Source of the DNA: an uncultured Pirellulaceae bacterium
GTDB lineage: Bacteria > Planctomycetota > Planctomycetia > Pirellulales > Pirellulaceae
Length of the DNA: 64,000 nucleotides
Direction of reading: 5' to 3'
NCBI GenBank assembly: GCA_938084685.1
Contig: CALKGE010000001.1
Coordinates: 496,001-560,000 of the forward strand
Part shown: positions 25,133-34,108 of the stretch, piece by piece
Position numbering within the stretch: the stretch's first letter is position 1
Layout of the letters: every line of letters begins with the position of its first letter
Translations under genes and position numbers: made by a program
Notes under the pieces: generated by a model
The model's database searches: none
What the model saw: only the letters and a program-made list of their open reading frames with translations
Told to the model about the DNA's origin: nothing

Positions 25133-26056
25133 ATGAAGTTGGATTGTCATCGGGCTGATCATGACGAGAAACGTGCCGCTTTTGCAAACGTCTACGAGTT
25201 CTGGGGTAATGAATTGCCTCTGGATGAATATGTACAGTGGCGCCTGAACTCGATTCATCACCAGCGCGCCATCTGGTATGTCGGAGTAGTGGACGGGATA
25301 GTTGCCGTGTCGCTGGGCGTCTTTCCCATGTACCTTTCTCTGAATGGTGATGTGCAGCCCACAATGTTTATCGGAGCTGTCCACACTCACCCGGATTACC
25401 GCAGGCGTGGCTATGCCAACCAACTCATCGCTTTTGCCGAAGCGGATCAGGCAGCTCAGGACGGAGTGCGGTGGAGTATTCTGTTTTCCGATATCGATCC
25501 CAACTACTACGCACGTATGGGGTATCAGATCAGCAACGCTCCGAATGTCTGTATACGACCAGCGGACATTGGTGGCGGGGACGTCTGGCTGACAGAACCG
25601 TTGGATGTCCAAACAGAATTTGAAAAGATGATCAAACTGTATGAAACCAATCATCGGCAGCAGTCCTGCTACCTCTATCGCTGTCGGGACTATTGGGAGT
25701 TTTTGATACAAAAACATGCCAAGGATCAATTTTACTGGTTAACGAACCAGGGAGAGCGAGTGGGCTATTTTCACATCAGGCATCATAAAGATCTCGCCTG
25801 CCTGGAAGATTTTGCGGTGGCAGATCATGATGATGCCACCTTGAGCCAGTTGGCACAGACCTTAGCCTGTCACGCTCTGCAGCAGAATATCAGCGAAATC
25901 CATGGCTGGTTCCCTCCGATCTCATTAGATTTCGCGACGGTTGAATTTAGGGAACGAAAAACAGAGATTACGATGTGGAAATCACTGACTGGTGAACAAC
26001 TGACATCCCAGCAGGCAGCAGAACTTGTTTATTTCCGCCATGTAGATCACGTGTAG
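25133..26056 (+). CDS. GNAT-family N-acetyltransferase, tandem-GNAT type
   Basis: A 307-residue acetyltransferase. The N-terminal half has the acetyl-CoA binding motif A HPDYRRRGYANQL, followed by SDIDPNYYARMGYQ, typical of GNAT proteins including the Eis-like group. The C-terminal half (HHKDLACLEDFAV and onwards) looks like a second, degenerate GNAT fold. It starts 59 bases after the sulfatase-esterase gene. The substrate is unknown; small amines, antibiotics or protein N-termini are possible in this family. Confidence 0.85.
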   Translation: MKLDCHRADHDEKRAAFANVYEFWGNELPLDEYVQWRLNSIHHQRAIWYVGVVDGIVAVSLGVFPMYLSLNGDVQPTMFIGAVHTHPDYRRRGYANQLIAFAEADQAAQDGVRWSILFSDIDPNYYARMGYQISNAPNVCIRPADIGGGDVWLTEPLDVQTEFEKMIKLYETNHRQQSCYLYRCRDYWEFLIQKHAKDQFYWLTNQGERVGYFHIRHHKDLACLEDFAVADHDDATLSQLAQTLACHALQQNISEIHGWFPPISLDFATVEFRERKTEITMWKSLTGEQLTSQQAAELVYFRHVDHV

Positions 26057-26129
26057 CTTTTGATTATGGGTGAATTACGCTTTAGAATCAGTAGCGATCT
26101 TTCACGAATTCCTTCATTGAGTATTGACG

Positions 26130-28406
26130 ATGATTAGACTCTTTCCCTTATGCCTGCTTATTCAATCCTTGTCGGCTGGTTTGGCTTACAGTCAGCAAAT
26201 GAGTAATACCAAACCGTTGACGCTCGAAGGCGATATTGCCTCGCACCTGGTCGACGGGGCTGATCGGTTTTTATTGAAGCAGTTGGAGTCGACGATTGCA
26301 GCACGCGCGAGATACTGGAATCGTGATACCAGTTCGATCGAGGCGTATAACAAATCGATCGCGGCAAATCGGGAGCGGTTAGCAGAAATCACAGGGGTGG
26401 TGGATGATCGAAAATCTTTTGCAGATCTCGATATCCTGGCTCGCACCGATGGGCCAGTGGAAGCAGCTCGAAGTGATATGTTCACTGCTTATAACGTGCG
26501 CTGGCCGTCGGTACGAGACATTACCGGAGCAGGCCTCCTGCTTAAACCGGCAAAACCTAATGGTGCTTATGCAATTGCCATTCCGGATGCCGATCAGAAC
26601 CCCGAGATGATAAGTGGACTTGCCGCAGGTGTTCCGGCCGCTCAGCAATTCGCTCGACGGTTTGCCGAAAGTGGGTTCACTGTCATTGTGCCGGCAGTGA
26701 TCAGTCGCGAATACGGTCCTCGTAATAATCGCGCCAAGATGACCACTCGTGAATTCCTCTACCGTAGTAGTTATGAGCTGGGACGCCATCTTATTGGTTT
26801 TGAAATCCAGAAAGTTCTGGCTGCGGTAGATTGGTGCAAATCCCGCGGAGAATCAAATGAAAAAGTGATCGTCGCCGGGTACGGCGAAGGTGGATTGCTG
26901 GCTCTGTATAGTGCCGCATTGGATACTCGTATCGATGCTGCTTTGGTGAGTGGATATTTTGATTCAAGACAGGACATGTGGTCAGAACCCGTCAGCCGCA
27001 ATGTCTATTCGTTGCTGGATCAGTTCGGGGATGCAGAGTTGGCAACGATGATTGCTCCTCGCGCGCTGGTTGTGGAAGCAGCGCAAGGTCCGGAGTTTGA
27101 ATTAAAGAGTGAAGGTGGTGCTCCGGCAGTGCTGGATTCTCCAGATCCCAAGGTGGTGGCGGCTGAAGTACAGCGGGCCAAGGATCTGATTGGGAATGAG
27201 TCGCTGACCAATATCACTTTGATCGTCAGCGGGGATGGTCATGGCCCCTTTGCTTCGACTAAGGCTTTACAGGCGGCGGCAGCGGCAGTTTCTGATGACG
27301 CAGAAATTGTTGCTCCGGGGCCCGCGCCAAAATTGTGTATCGATGCGACCGACGTGCAAGCACGTGAGGCTGCTCAGGCACACGAAATAAATGCTCACAC
27401 CCAATGGTTGCTTACCGAGGGGCACTTCATTCGAAAGGCATTTTTCAAGGATCTTGATACGAGCAGTGTGGAAGCTTACGAAAAGACGATCGAACCGTAT
27501 CGTGAATACTTCAAACATGAAACGATAGGCCACTTTGATATTCCGCTCAAGGAAATGAATCCTCGTACTCGCCTGGTAGAAGAGTCTGATCTCTGGACTC
27601 GCTATGAAGTGGTGCTGGATGTGTTTGATGACGTGTTTGCGTATGGCCTGATTACCATTCCTAAAGGAATAGAATCGGGCCAGCAGCGGCCTGTTGTCGT
27701 CTGCCAGCATGGACTTGAAGGTCGCCCCCAGGATGTCATCGGCGAAAAGAGTAAACAATACTATGAAGCATTTGCGACCACGCTGGCAGAACGAGGTTTT
27801 ATCACCTTTGCACCTCAGAATCTCTATATCTTCCGAGATCGTTTTCGCACCTTGCAACGTAAAAGCTATCCACAAAGGAAAACGCTGTTTTCGATCATTG
27901 TTCCCCAGCACCAGCAAATCGTGAATTGGCTCAAAACGCTGGAAAATGTTGATGGCCAGCGGATCGCGTTTTATGGACTTTCCTACGGTGGTAAGAGTGC
28001 CATGCGTATTCCCCCGTTGGTGACAGATTATTGTCTCAGTATCTGCTCTGCAGACTTTAACGAGTGGGTATTGAAGAATGCCACAACGCAATACAACTTC
28101 AGTTACATGTTCACAGGCGAATATGAAATCTTTGAATGGAATCTTGGTGGGCGTTTTAATTATGCCGAGATGGCCTATCTGATCTGCCCGCGTCCGTTTA
28201 TGGTTGAGCGGGGGCATTTTGATGGAGTGGGCGAGGACCAATGGGTTGGATTTGAATTTGGAAAAGTTCGATTCATGTACCAGGGTCTCTTGAAGTTGAA
28301 AGACCGAGCAGAAATTGAATGGTTCGATGGGCCCCATAAAATCAATGCCGTCGGCACCTTCAAGTTCCTGCATAAACATTTAAATTGGCCAGAGCCCAAA
28401 GAGTAA
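26130..28406 (+). CDS. Secreted protein with two tandem alpha/beta hydrolase domains, the first lacking its nucleophile
   Basis: A 758-residue protein exported by a signal peptide (LFPLCLLIQSLSAGLAYS). I chose ATG 26130 over the in-frame TTG at 26124. It is an internal duplication: DTSSIEAYNKSI near residue 72 and DTSSVEAYEKTI near residue 450 mark corresponding positions of the two halves. The second half has an intact nucleophile elbow G616-L-S-Y-G-G621 and a late His736 in FDGPHKIN. The first half has G250-Y-G-E-G-G255, so the catalytic Ser is replaced by Glu253 while a later His (SGDGHGPF) remains. The second domain resembles acetyl xylan esterase/dienelactone hydrolase-like proteins. The first may only bind substrate. 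It lies in a catabolic block between GNAT and DUF1080 genes. Confidence 0.85.
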   Translation: MIRLFPLCLLIQSLSAGLAYSQQMSNTKPLTLEGDIASHLVDGADRFLLKQLESTIAARARYWNRDTSSIEAYNKSIAANRERLAEITGVVDDRKSFADLDILARTDGPVEAARSDMFTAYNVRWPSVRDITGAGLLLKPAKPNGAYAIAIPDADQNPEMISGLAAGVPAAQQFARRFAESGFTVIVPAVISREYGPRNNRAKMTTREFLYRSSYELGRHLIGFEIQKVLAAVDWCKSRGESNEKVIVAGYGEGGLLALYSAALDTRIDAALVSGYFDSRQDMWSEPVSRNVYSLLDQFGDAELATMIAPRALVVEAAQGPEFELKSEGGAPAVLDSPDPKVVAAEVQRAKDLIGNESLTNITLIVSGDGHGPFASTKALQAAAAAVSDDAEIVAPGPAPKLCIDATDVQAREAAQAHEINAHTQWLLTEGHFIRKAFFKDLDTSSVEAYEKTIEPYREYFKHETIGHFDIPLKEMNPRTRLVEESDLWTRYEVVLDVFDDVFAYGLITIPKGIESGQQRPVVVCQHGLEGRPQDVIGEKSKQYYEAFATTLAERGFITFAPQNLYIFRDRFRTLQRKSYPQRKTLFSIIVPQHQQIVNWLKTLENVDGQRIAFYGLSYGGKSAMRIPPLVTDYCLSICSADFNEWVLKNATTQYNFSYMFTGEYEIFEWNLGGRFNYAEMAYLICPRPFMVERGHFDGVGEDQWVGFEFGKVRFMYQGLLKLKDRAEIEWFDGPHKINAVGTFKFLHKHLNWPEPKE

Positions 28407-28464
28407 AACAGACGTCACTATTGTCGGTGGTGTGAAGAGATATTTTCGGAGGAATGATTACGTT

Positions 28465-29472
28465 ATGAACAGAACAATCGCAGTAATGCTTGCTTGGATC
28501 TGTACTCTGGCAGCTGCCATGTCTGTCCAGGCAGAGGAAAAGAAAGAGTGGATCGATCCGGCGGAAGCAGCCAAGGTAGTGGATTATCAGATTCAGGGCG
28601 AGTACGTTGGGGATTTTATTGACGACGGAGAACGGACAAAGATTGGGCTCCAGATTATCGCTCTGGGTGGAGGTAAATTCCGAGCGGTCTCGTTTACCGG
28701 TGGGCTACCGGGTGCCGGATGGAAGCGAGGGGACAAGACAGAGGCCGTGGAAGGTGCTCTGAATGATAAGGGTCAGGTCGTTTTTAAACTGGAAGATGAT
28801 GAAGCAACGGCGGTAGCAAGTTTTAAAGATGGAAAGCTGATTGCCGCTCAGGGTGATCGACTGGTCGCTCAGTTGGAGAAAGTGAATCGCAAGAGTTCTA
28901 CGCTGGGACTCAAACCTCCCAAGAACGCAGTCATCCTGTTTGATGGTTCTGCGGAATCTGCTCAAAACTGGTTACGCGGCCAGATCGTGCTGGGAAATCT
29001 GTTGCGGCACGATGTGGAATCCAAAGAGAAGTTTCGGGATCACACGCTGCATCTGGAATTCCGCACACCGTTTATGCCATATGCCCGAGGACAGGGGCGA
29101 GGTAACAGTGGAATGTATGTTCAGGGTCGGTACGAATGTCAGATTCTTGACTCGTTTGGACTCGATGGAAAGAACAACGAATGTGGAGGGATATACTCGA
29201 TTTCCGAACCCCTGGTGAACATGGCGTTACCTCCACTTGTCTGGCAAACCTATGATGTTGACTTCACGGCTGCTCGTTACGATGACGCTGGCAAGAAGAC
29301 CAGCAATGCCCGCGTGACGATCAAGCATAATGGGGTAGTTATCCATGACAATCTGGAACTGCCTCACGGGACTCCCGGAAAACATCCCGAAGGTCCAGGG
29401 CCCGATATCCTGTATTTGCAGGGACATGGTAATCCGGTTGTTTTCCGGAATGTGTGGGCTGTCAAAAAGTAG
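28465..29472 (+). CDS. Secreted DUF1080 (3-keto-disaccharide hydrolase-like) protein
   Basis: A 335-residue exported protein. ATG 28465 is chosen over the longer GTG frame at 28432 because it starts a clean signal peptide (IAVMLAWICTLAAAMSVQA) and is preceded by GGAGGA at 28448-28453. An N-terminal beta-rich segment (about 40-140) precedes the DUF1080 domain (about 150-330), a concanavalin/laminin-G-like fold with NAVILFDGS, HLEFRTPFMP, GRGNSGMYVQGRYECQ and LYLQGHGNPVVFRNVW. DUF1080 proteins bind or cleave glycans, and some act on 3-keto-glycosides. The preceding hydrolase ends 58 bases earlier. A strong terminator follows. Confidence 0.9.
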   Translation: MNRTIAVMLAWICTLAAAMSVQAEEKKEWIDPAEAAKVVDYQIQGEYVGDFIDDGERTKIGLQIIALGGGKFRAVSFTGGLPGAGWKRGDKTEAVEGALNDKGQVVFKLEDDEATAVASFKDGKLIAAQGDRLVAQLEKVNRKSSTLGLKPPKNAVILFDGSAESAQNWLRGQIVLGNLLRHDVESKEKFRDHTLHLEFRTPFMPYARGQGRGNSGMYVQGRYECQILDSFGLDGKNNECGGIYSISEPLVNMALPPLVWQTYDVDFTAARYDDAGKKTSNARVTIKHNGVVIHDNLELPHGTPGKHPEGPGPDILYLQGHGNPVVFRNVWAVKK

Positions 29473-29500
29473 GGTTGTCTCATTAACTGACAGACTTGAG

Positions 29501-29534
29501 CCCCCGCAAGGATCTTTCCCTGCGGGGGTTTTTT
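29501..29534 (+). terminator. Rho-independent terminator after the DUF1080 gene
   Basis: An eight-base GC-rich stem (CCCCCGCA at 29501-29508, TGCGGGGG at 29521-29528) with a 12-base loop is followed directly by six T. It ends plus-strand transcription 29 bases after the DUF1080 stop. The opposite strand lacks a T run after the stem, so it should not work well for the convergent gene. Confidence 0.88.
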
Positions 29535-29556
29535 GATGATTTTACTTCTCTGGCGA

Positions 29557-30546
29557 TCAAAGTTGTTGAAAGATTCCGCAGTCATCGCACCACAGACTGG
29601 TGTCAAAGAATCGGGTCATCTGAAACTGGCGCAGCTGAGGATGTATGCGTTCCCAGGGGATCACTTTATTGACCAGCCAGTCGTACAGGAGTTTGTCATC
29701 GAAATGTTCACAGCATTTGAATTCGACTCCCAGCACACTGAGGCGGCCGAGGATTTCCGTGACTTTATCCTGTAACTGTTCGTCGGTCATAGCTTCTGGT
29801 GCCGGAGTTTCGATTGGAGGTTCCAGCAGGTCGCAGAGCAGAATATTCTTTTCCTGCGAGCTGATTTCCTTCATAAATTCGATCATCCGGTGCTTGGGGC
29901 CTTCTTCGACCTTGTGAACCATCGTTTGCAGTTGGAAGGAGGCAAGATCTTCCAATTGAGCGTCTGACGGCATTTTGACAGAGATCAGGTATTCGCCATT
30001 CTCCTCTCCATATGCTTTATCGATTTGCTCGATGCGTTGTGTGATTGAATCCCGAAAAGAGGAAGGGAGCATCGATTCGGGCAATTCTTCTGATTGTCGT
30101 AAGACAGCTTCGTCCCAGTACATTTCCAGGTCAGCGGGGTTGAACGCAATTTCGATAATGCCGTCATGCGATTCCCATACCAGTTGAAAATCACACTGAA
30201 ATTGAACGTCGACACGTAGTTCGACGTGGTTGTGGCTGAACATCGGAGGCTGGACGTCGGTGACCCGCAGCGCTATCAGTTTGCCAAATTGAATTGACTC
30301 GATTTCCGGCAACAGCAGGTTTTCGGCCGGTTGGATCGATTCGCCCGCAGAGGTTGCCTCAGATGTTTCTGCTTGTTGCGGTTGAAATGTAAATCGACAG
30401 CCAGCCATTGCTGATGGATCGGGCGAATCCAGTTCAAAACGGATTAATGCGTCCTGACCTAATAGCTGTAACCAACCTTCCATGCGATTGGTTTTCGAAA
30501 TTGTCATCTCGCCTTGGCGAACGAGGTGCCCCAAATGGTGAATCAT
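29557..30546 (-). CDS. Hypothetical protein with C-terminal CDDC
   Basis: I do not recognise this 329-residue protein. It has no signal peptide or membrane helix and is acidic overall (many Glu/Asp, for example QSEELPESMLPSS). The first 55 residues and the segment around FGKLIALRVTDVQPPMFSHN look beta-rich, and the middle is helical. The C-terminus has cysteine pairs (CC near 280, WCDDC near 320) and a Trp/Phe-rich stretch (VIPWERIHPQLRQFQ), perhaps a metal site. The C-terminal length and sharp composition argue for a real gene, as does the absence of any overlapping longer frame. It is transcribed alone, 136 bases after the next minus-strand gene. Confidence 0.7.
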   Translation of the reverse strand: MIHHLGHLVRQGEMTISKTNRMEGWLQLLGQDALIRFELDSPDPSAMAGCRFTFQPQQAETSEATSAGESIQPAENLLLPEIESIQFGKLIALRVTDVQPPMFSHNHVELRVDVQFQCDFQLVWESHDGIIEIAFNPADLEMYWDEAVLRQSEELPESMLPSSFRDSITQRIEQIDKAYGEENGEYLISVKMPSDAQLEDLASFQLQTMVHKVEEGPKHRMIEFMKEISSQEKNILLCDLLEPPIETPAPEAMTDEQLQDKVTEILGRLSVLGVEFKCCEHFDDKLLYDWLVNKVIPWERIHPQLRQFQMTRFFDTSLWCDDCGIFQQL

Positions 30547-30682
30547 AATCAGGTTCCTTCATGGTTTCGCTGAACGAACCTTAGAGCGAGCCTCATTGAT
30601 TATGCCGATTCACGAAAGTGAGGCAACCGAATGGAGGTCGTAATGACAAACGGTGACATATCCTGTTTCAGAGTGGTCGAGT

Positions 30683-32791
30683 TTACTGTTGGTCTGCAGG
30701 GTCTTTGAGCAGGTCGACATGGACCGGTTTGATCCGGATGTTTCTGAACTCAGCTCCAGTATTCCAACTCACCAATCCAAACGGTCTGGCTGGTTCCTGT
30801 TCCCACCATATATCGAATTTATGTTCCCTGGTTTTGACATTGGCAAATTCCAGGTTGTCGATCCAGACCTGAATACGTTCTTCGCTGACGGTCAGCACGA
30901 TCTTGTACCAACGTTTGTCTTCTACTTCGAGGTAGCGTGTAGTTTCGTTTTCGACAGCGGCCATGGTATCGATGTTGGAGAGTCCGACCACACCTCCTCC
31001 CCAGCCACCGATGATCAAAGTGCAGTACGTATCATGGATGGGGAAAGTGAGACCACAAAAGAAGTCGCTTCCTGCAACACGTCGAGCCTCCAGTTCAACT
31101 TCATAATTCATTCTGGGAAATTCACCTTGAATTCGGACTCCGGAAGCAGGACTTCCTTTGCCCAGTTTGAGTATTCCCTGTTTGACCTCAATCGGGCCGT
31201 GGTTTTTGAAATCGTATTGCTTGATGATTTCCCATCCTTTCAGGTTATCGGCAGGAAGCAGTGATTGCTGGCTTCCGACCGTGGAGGCCCGTTTAAGCTG
31301 GGTGTAGTGACTCAGACCATAGTAGGCCCGGGGAAGGACCTTTTGACCCTGTACCCACTGGGAGCTCATATTGGTAACCGCTTCGACAGCTCCCACGAGC
31401 TGGTCCTCTGACAGTTGAAGTCGCAGGCGCAGCACATGTTTGACTCGGGAAGTATCAGAAGTTTGCAAGTCACCACTGATTGTGCCTGTCAGCAAACCGT
31501 TCTGGAAACCAGGGTCGGTGAGGATAGTAACCAGCTGGCCTTCCAGCTTTGCACGGCAATGCCCATCTTTTCCCAGCCACAGGTGCAGCTTTCGCGGGCC
31601 TTCGTAAGTTTGAATAGTACCTGCCCAGGTTCCTGCCAGTGAGTCGGGCACTTGAAACGCCGGTGGCTGTACACGTCGTGCCGGCAGCAACAAACGGGAA
31701 TGGTCGTACGGATAGTTTTCCAGCATCTCAGACAGAATTTTTTTGACCGCCTGATGGGGAAGACTGCTTTCACAATTACTCAGAGAGATGACCGCCAGGT
31801 TTTGTTCTGGAACAAGTGAGAGTCGAGTGGAAACTCCGGGCATACCGCCGGTATGACTTACAATTCGATATTCGCCTTCGTCGACCCGCCACCCCATGGC
31901 ATAGCCACTGTTCTGATTTATTTCGGCGGTGGGGTGCTGCATTTGCTGGATGTACTGAGGTTTGAGCACTTCCTGGAACTGATCTTCCAGATGAAGCAGC
32001 GCAAACTGTGCCAGATCATGTGCTGAGGCATAGACGGCGGAACCGCCATCGTGATCAAATTCGTAGAGTGGCAACGGGTTTCCCTGACGATCATAACGAA
32101 CGGCGACATTCTTTTGTTTTTCTGAAGGGAGTCCTGCAAAGCTGTTTTGCATACCAAGCGATTCAAACAGGGCGCGCTGCATAAATTCCGGATATGATTT
32201 TCCGGACTGGCGGGTGATGATGTAGTCGAGTATGCCGTAGCCAAGATTGCAGTAGTAGTAGGAAGTGCCGGGCTGCCGGGTCGCGATGGCGTAGTGATCG
32301 ATGGTCGTATCCCGGTCAGGAACCGGATATTCGTCTCCGTGATAATAGAACTGGTAGTGCAATCCGAGACCCGAGGTGTGATTAAGAAGTTGACGGACGG
32401 TAATTTCGTCATCTTCACCAAAAGGGTTCTGAATTCCGGATTTACCGAGATAACGATTGGCCGGTTGATCGACGTCGATTTTGCCGGCTTGTGCCAGTAA
32501 TTGAATTCCGGTGGCAGTGATCGGTTTGGAGATGGAAGCGAGTGAATACGAAGTGTGTTCGTTCGCTTTGCGACGTTTCTGCTTATCTGCCCAGCCAAAT
32601 CCCCGCGCAAAAACGATTTCACCCTCTTTGACCACTGCGACCGAGAGGCTGGGGTTACCGGTGTATTTCAGTTGCCGTTCAATCCATCCGGAAATGTCAT
32701 CGAAATCGGGTTGTTTGGCCAGCAGATTCATGGAAGACTCCAGGCTGAAAAACAGAGAGACCAGCAGAGCAGGGAGGAGGCGGAAGCACAT
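30683..32791 (-). CDS. Secreted beta-lactamase-fold serine hydrolase fused to a DUF1080-like domain
   Basis: A 702-residue protein with a signal peptide (LLPALLVSLFFSLESS). Residues about 30-370 are a class C beta-lactamase/penicillin-binding protein-like esterase domain with S86-I-S-K89, YCN (YYYCNLGYG) and HTG (HTGGMPG). A middle beta-rich segment (about 380-500) follows. The last 180 residues resemble a DUF1080/laminin-G lectin-like fold (GWEIIKQYDFKNHGPI; FPRMNYEVELEARR). It is expected to hydrolyse an ester or D-peptide, with the C-terminus targeting it to a glycan. It starts 46 bases after a methyltransferase gene. True beta-lactam resistance is unlikely from the fusion. Confidence 0.87.
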   Translation of the reverse strand: MCFRLLPALLVSLFFSLESSMNLLAKQPDFDDISGWIERQLKYTGNPSLSVAVVKEGEIVFARGFGWADKQKRRKANEHTSYSLASISKPITATGIQLLAQAGKIDVDQPANRYLGKSGIQNPFGEDDEITVRQLLNHTSGLGLHYQFYYHGDEYPVPDRDTTIDHYAIATRQPGTSYYYCNLGYGILDYIITRQSGKSYPEFMQRALFESLGMQNSFAGLPSEKQKNVAVRYDRQGNPLPLYEFDHDGGSAVYASAHDLAQFALLHLEDQFQEVLKPQYIQQMQHPTAEINQNSGYAMGWRVDEGEYRIVSHTGGMPGVSTRLSLVPEQNLAVISLSNCESSLPHQAVKKILSEMLENYPYDHSRLLLPARRVQPPAFQVPDSLAGTWAGTIQTYEGPRKLHLWLGKDGHCRAKLEGQLVTILTDPGFQNGLLTGTISGDLQTSDTSRVKHVLRLRLQLSEDQLVGAVEAVTNMSSQWVQGQKVLPRAYYGLSHYTQLKRASTVGSQQSLLPADNLKGWEIIKQYDFKNHGPIEVKQGILKLGKGSPASGVRIQGEFPRMNYEVELEARRVAGSDFFCGLTFPIHDTYCTLIIGGWGGGVVGLSNIDTMAAVENETTRYLEVEDKRWYKIVLTVSEERIQVWIDNLEFANVKTREHKFDIWWEQEPARPFGLVSWNTGAEFRNIRIKPVHVDLLKDPADQQ

Positions 32792-32837
32792 CGGACAATT
32801 CCTTGAAAGCCGAACAGTGGAGAAGTGTTACCCGCGA

Positions 32838-33605
32838 TTATACTCTTTTGAGAATGTAGACGACGTCTTCAGAGTGTTGATCGACATGGATTGGTCGATC
32901 CAGTTTGTAGCTAAAGTCGTAGGTGGCCGCAATTTCAAATTTCGGGATCTCCGATAGTAACTCCTGCTCGAACTGGTGCTGTGAGTACGTTCGGAAGTTG
33001 AACTGGTCATCCAGCACCTGGTGATTGGTTGGAGTCCAGATGTCGTAGCGCATCTGAAATCGTTCGTATCGTTTTTTAAGATTTCGCTCTACGAGCCACA
33101 TACTGGTTTGCACACACAAGTGCCCTCGTCGTGCAATCCACGATTCCTCCTCGACCGGATCACCCGAAACGGGACTCAAATGTAAGCCCAGTACATACAC
33201 GCCCCCTTTGCGGATCGCTCGGGCCATGCAGCGAAGGTGATCCCGGGCTTGAGCGTGGTGTTCCAGATGCCGAAAACTGTTGATCGTGTTAAATGCAGCA
33301 CAGTATTTTGATGAGACTTGAAAGTCTGTCATATCAGCCACTCGGGCAGATGGCCGAAACCCGTGTTTGATTAACCGCCGGTTACAGTAAGTGACGGCCT
33401 TTTCATTCAGATCCAGCCCGTCCACCAGCAGGCCTTCGCGTTCCAGGCGAAACATGAGTCGTCCCGTACCGCACGCCGGTTCCAGTATTCGTTTTGTCTT
33501 GCCATCGACATACCGATCAAACACACCGGTCAAGAACTCGCATTCAGCTTTCCAGTCAGAGCCATAGACCAGGTCATAATAGCGAGGGTAGTCGTAGAGT
33601 GACAT
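32838..33605 (-). CDS. Class I SAM-dependent methyltransferase
   Basis: A 255-residue Rossmann-fold methyltransferase. Motif I is ILEPACGTGRLMFRLE, and the acidic residue of motif II follows in VDGLDLNEKAV. A FNTINSFRHLEHHAQARDHL segment marks post-motif II. No substrate-specific domain is visible. Its ATG lies two bases after the GNAT stop codon, so the two are probably co-translated, downstream of the topoisomerase VI genes. Small-molecule, lipid or protein substrates are all possible. Confidence 0.87.
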   Translation of the reverse strand: MSLYDYPRYYDLVYGSDWKAECEFLTGVFDRYVDGKTKRILEPACGTGRLMFRLEREGLLVDGLDLNEKAVTYCNRRLIKHGFRPSARVADMTDFQVSSKYCAAFNTINSFRHLEHHAQARDHLRCMARAIRKGGVYVLGLHLSPVSGDPVEEESWIARRGHLCVQTSMWLVERNLKKRYERFQMRYDIWTPTNHQVLDDQFNFRTYSQHQFEQELLSEIPKFEIAATYDFSYKLDRPIHVDQHSEDVVYILKRV

Positions 33606-33607
33606 GA

Positions 33608-34066
33608 TCAGTCAAACTTCTTGAGGTCCAGGGCAAACAGGGCGATGTCGTTACGCTGCCGAAACCCAAGATGTTTCCAGAATTCCTGGGCGGGGCAGTT
33701 GTTATTCAGTGTAAACAGAGTGACACGTTGGATCCCCAGTGATTTCAACTGGTTCGTACAGTAATCGACCATGGCTCGTCCCACGCCGCGGCCTCGCGCC
33801 GAAGCCGTCACTGCGGCATGGTACATGTACCCGCGTCTGCCATCGTGCCCACAGAGGATCGCTCCCAGCAGCTTTCTCTGTCCATCGGACTCTGCTGGTT
33901 CTTCGGCCAGAATACTGCAATCGGGGTTACGATCGAGAAACTGCTGAAGTACCTCAGGTGATTCAAGTTGGCTCATACCATCGGTACTTTGCCAGAGCGC
34001 AGTGACCTGCTGGAAGTCTGCCATGGTTAACGGTCGTAAATGGTAGGATGGTTCGGCAGGTTTCAC
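33608..34066 (-). CDS. GNAT-family N-acetyltransferase
   Basis: A compact 152-residue acetyltransferase. Motif A is ASARGRGVGRAMVDYC, with the R-G-x-G-x-G/A acetyl-CoA loop, and motif B includes FTLNNNCPAQEFWKHLGF, as in RimI-like and YpeA-like proteins. It is followed two bases later by a methyltransferase and begins 42 bases after the topoisomerase VI A gene. RimI-type protein acetylation is one possibility. Confidence 0.88.
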   Translation of the reverse strand: MKPAEPSYHLRPLTMADFQQVTALWQSTDGMSQLESPEVLQQFLDRNPDCSILAEEPAESDGQRKLLGAILCGHDGRRGYMYHAAVTASARGRGVGRAMVDYCTNQLKSLGIQRVTLFTLNNNCPAQEFWKHLGFRQRNDIALFALDLKKFD

Positions 34067-34108
34067 GACAGTCTCGCAACGGTTTCCAGAGAGAGTTTGA
34101 CTTGGTCC

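Noticed and set aside
27267-28379. Long antisense open frame (370 codons)
   Set aside because: It lies opposite the second hydrolase domain, which has clear catalytic motifs. The antisense product has no recognisable domain or start context.
30590-30624. Hairpin GCCTCA/TGAGGC as a terminator
   Set aside because: Only a six-base stem with a long loop and no T run.
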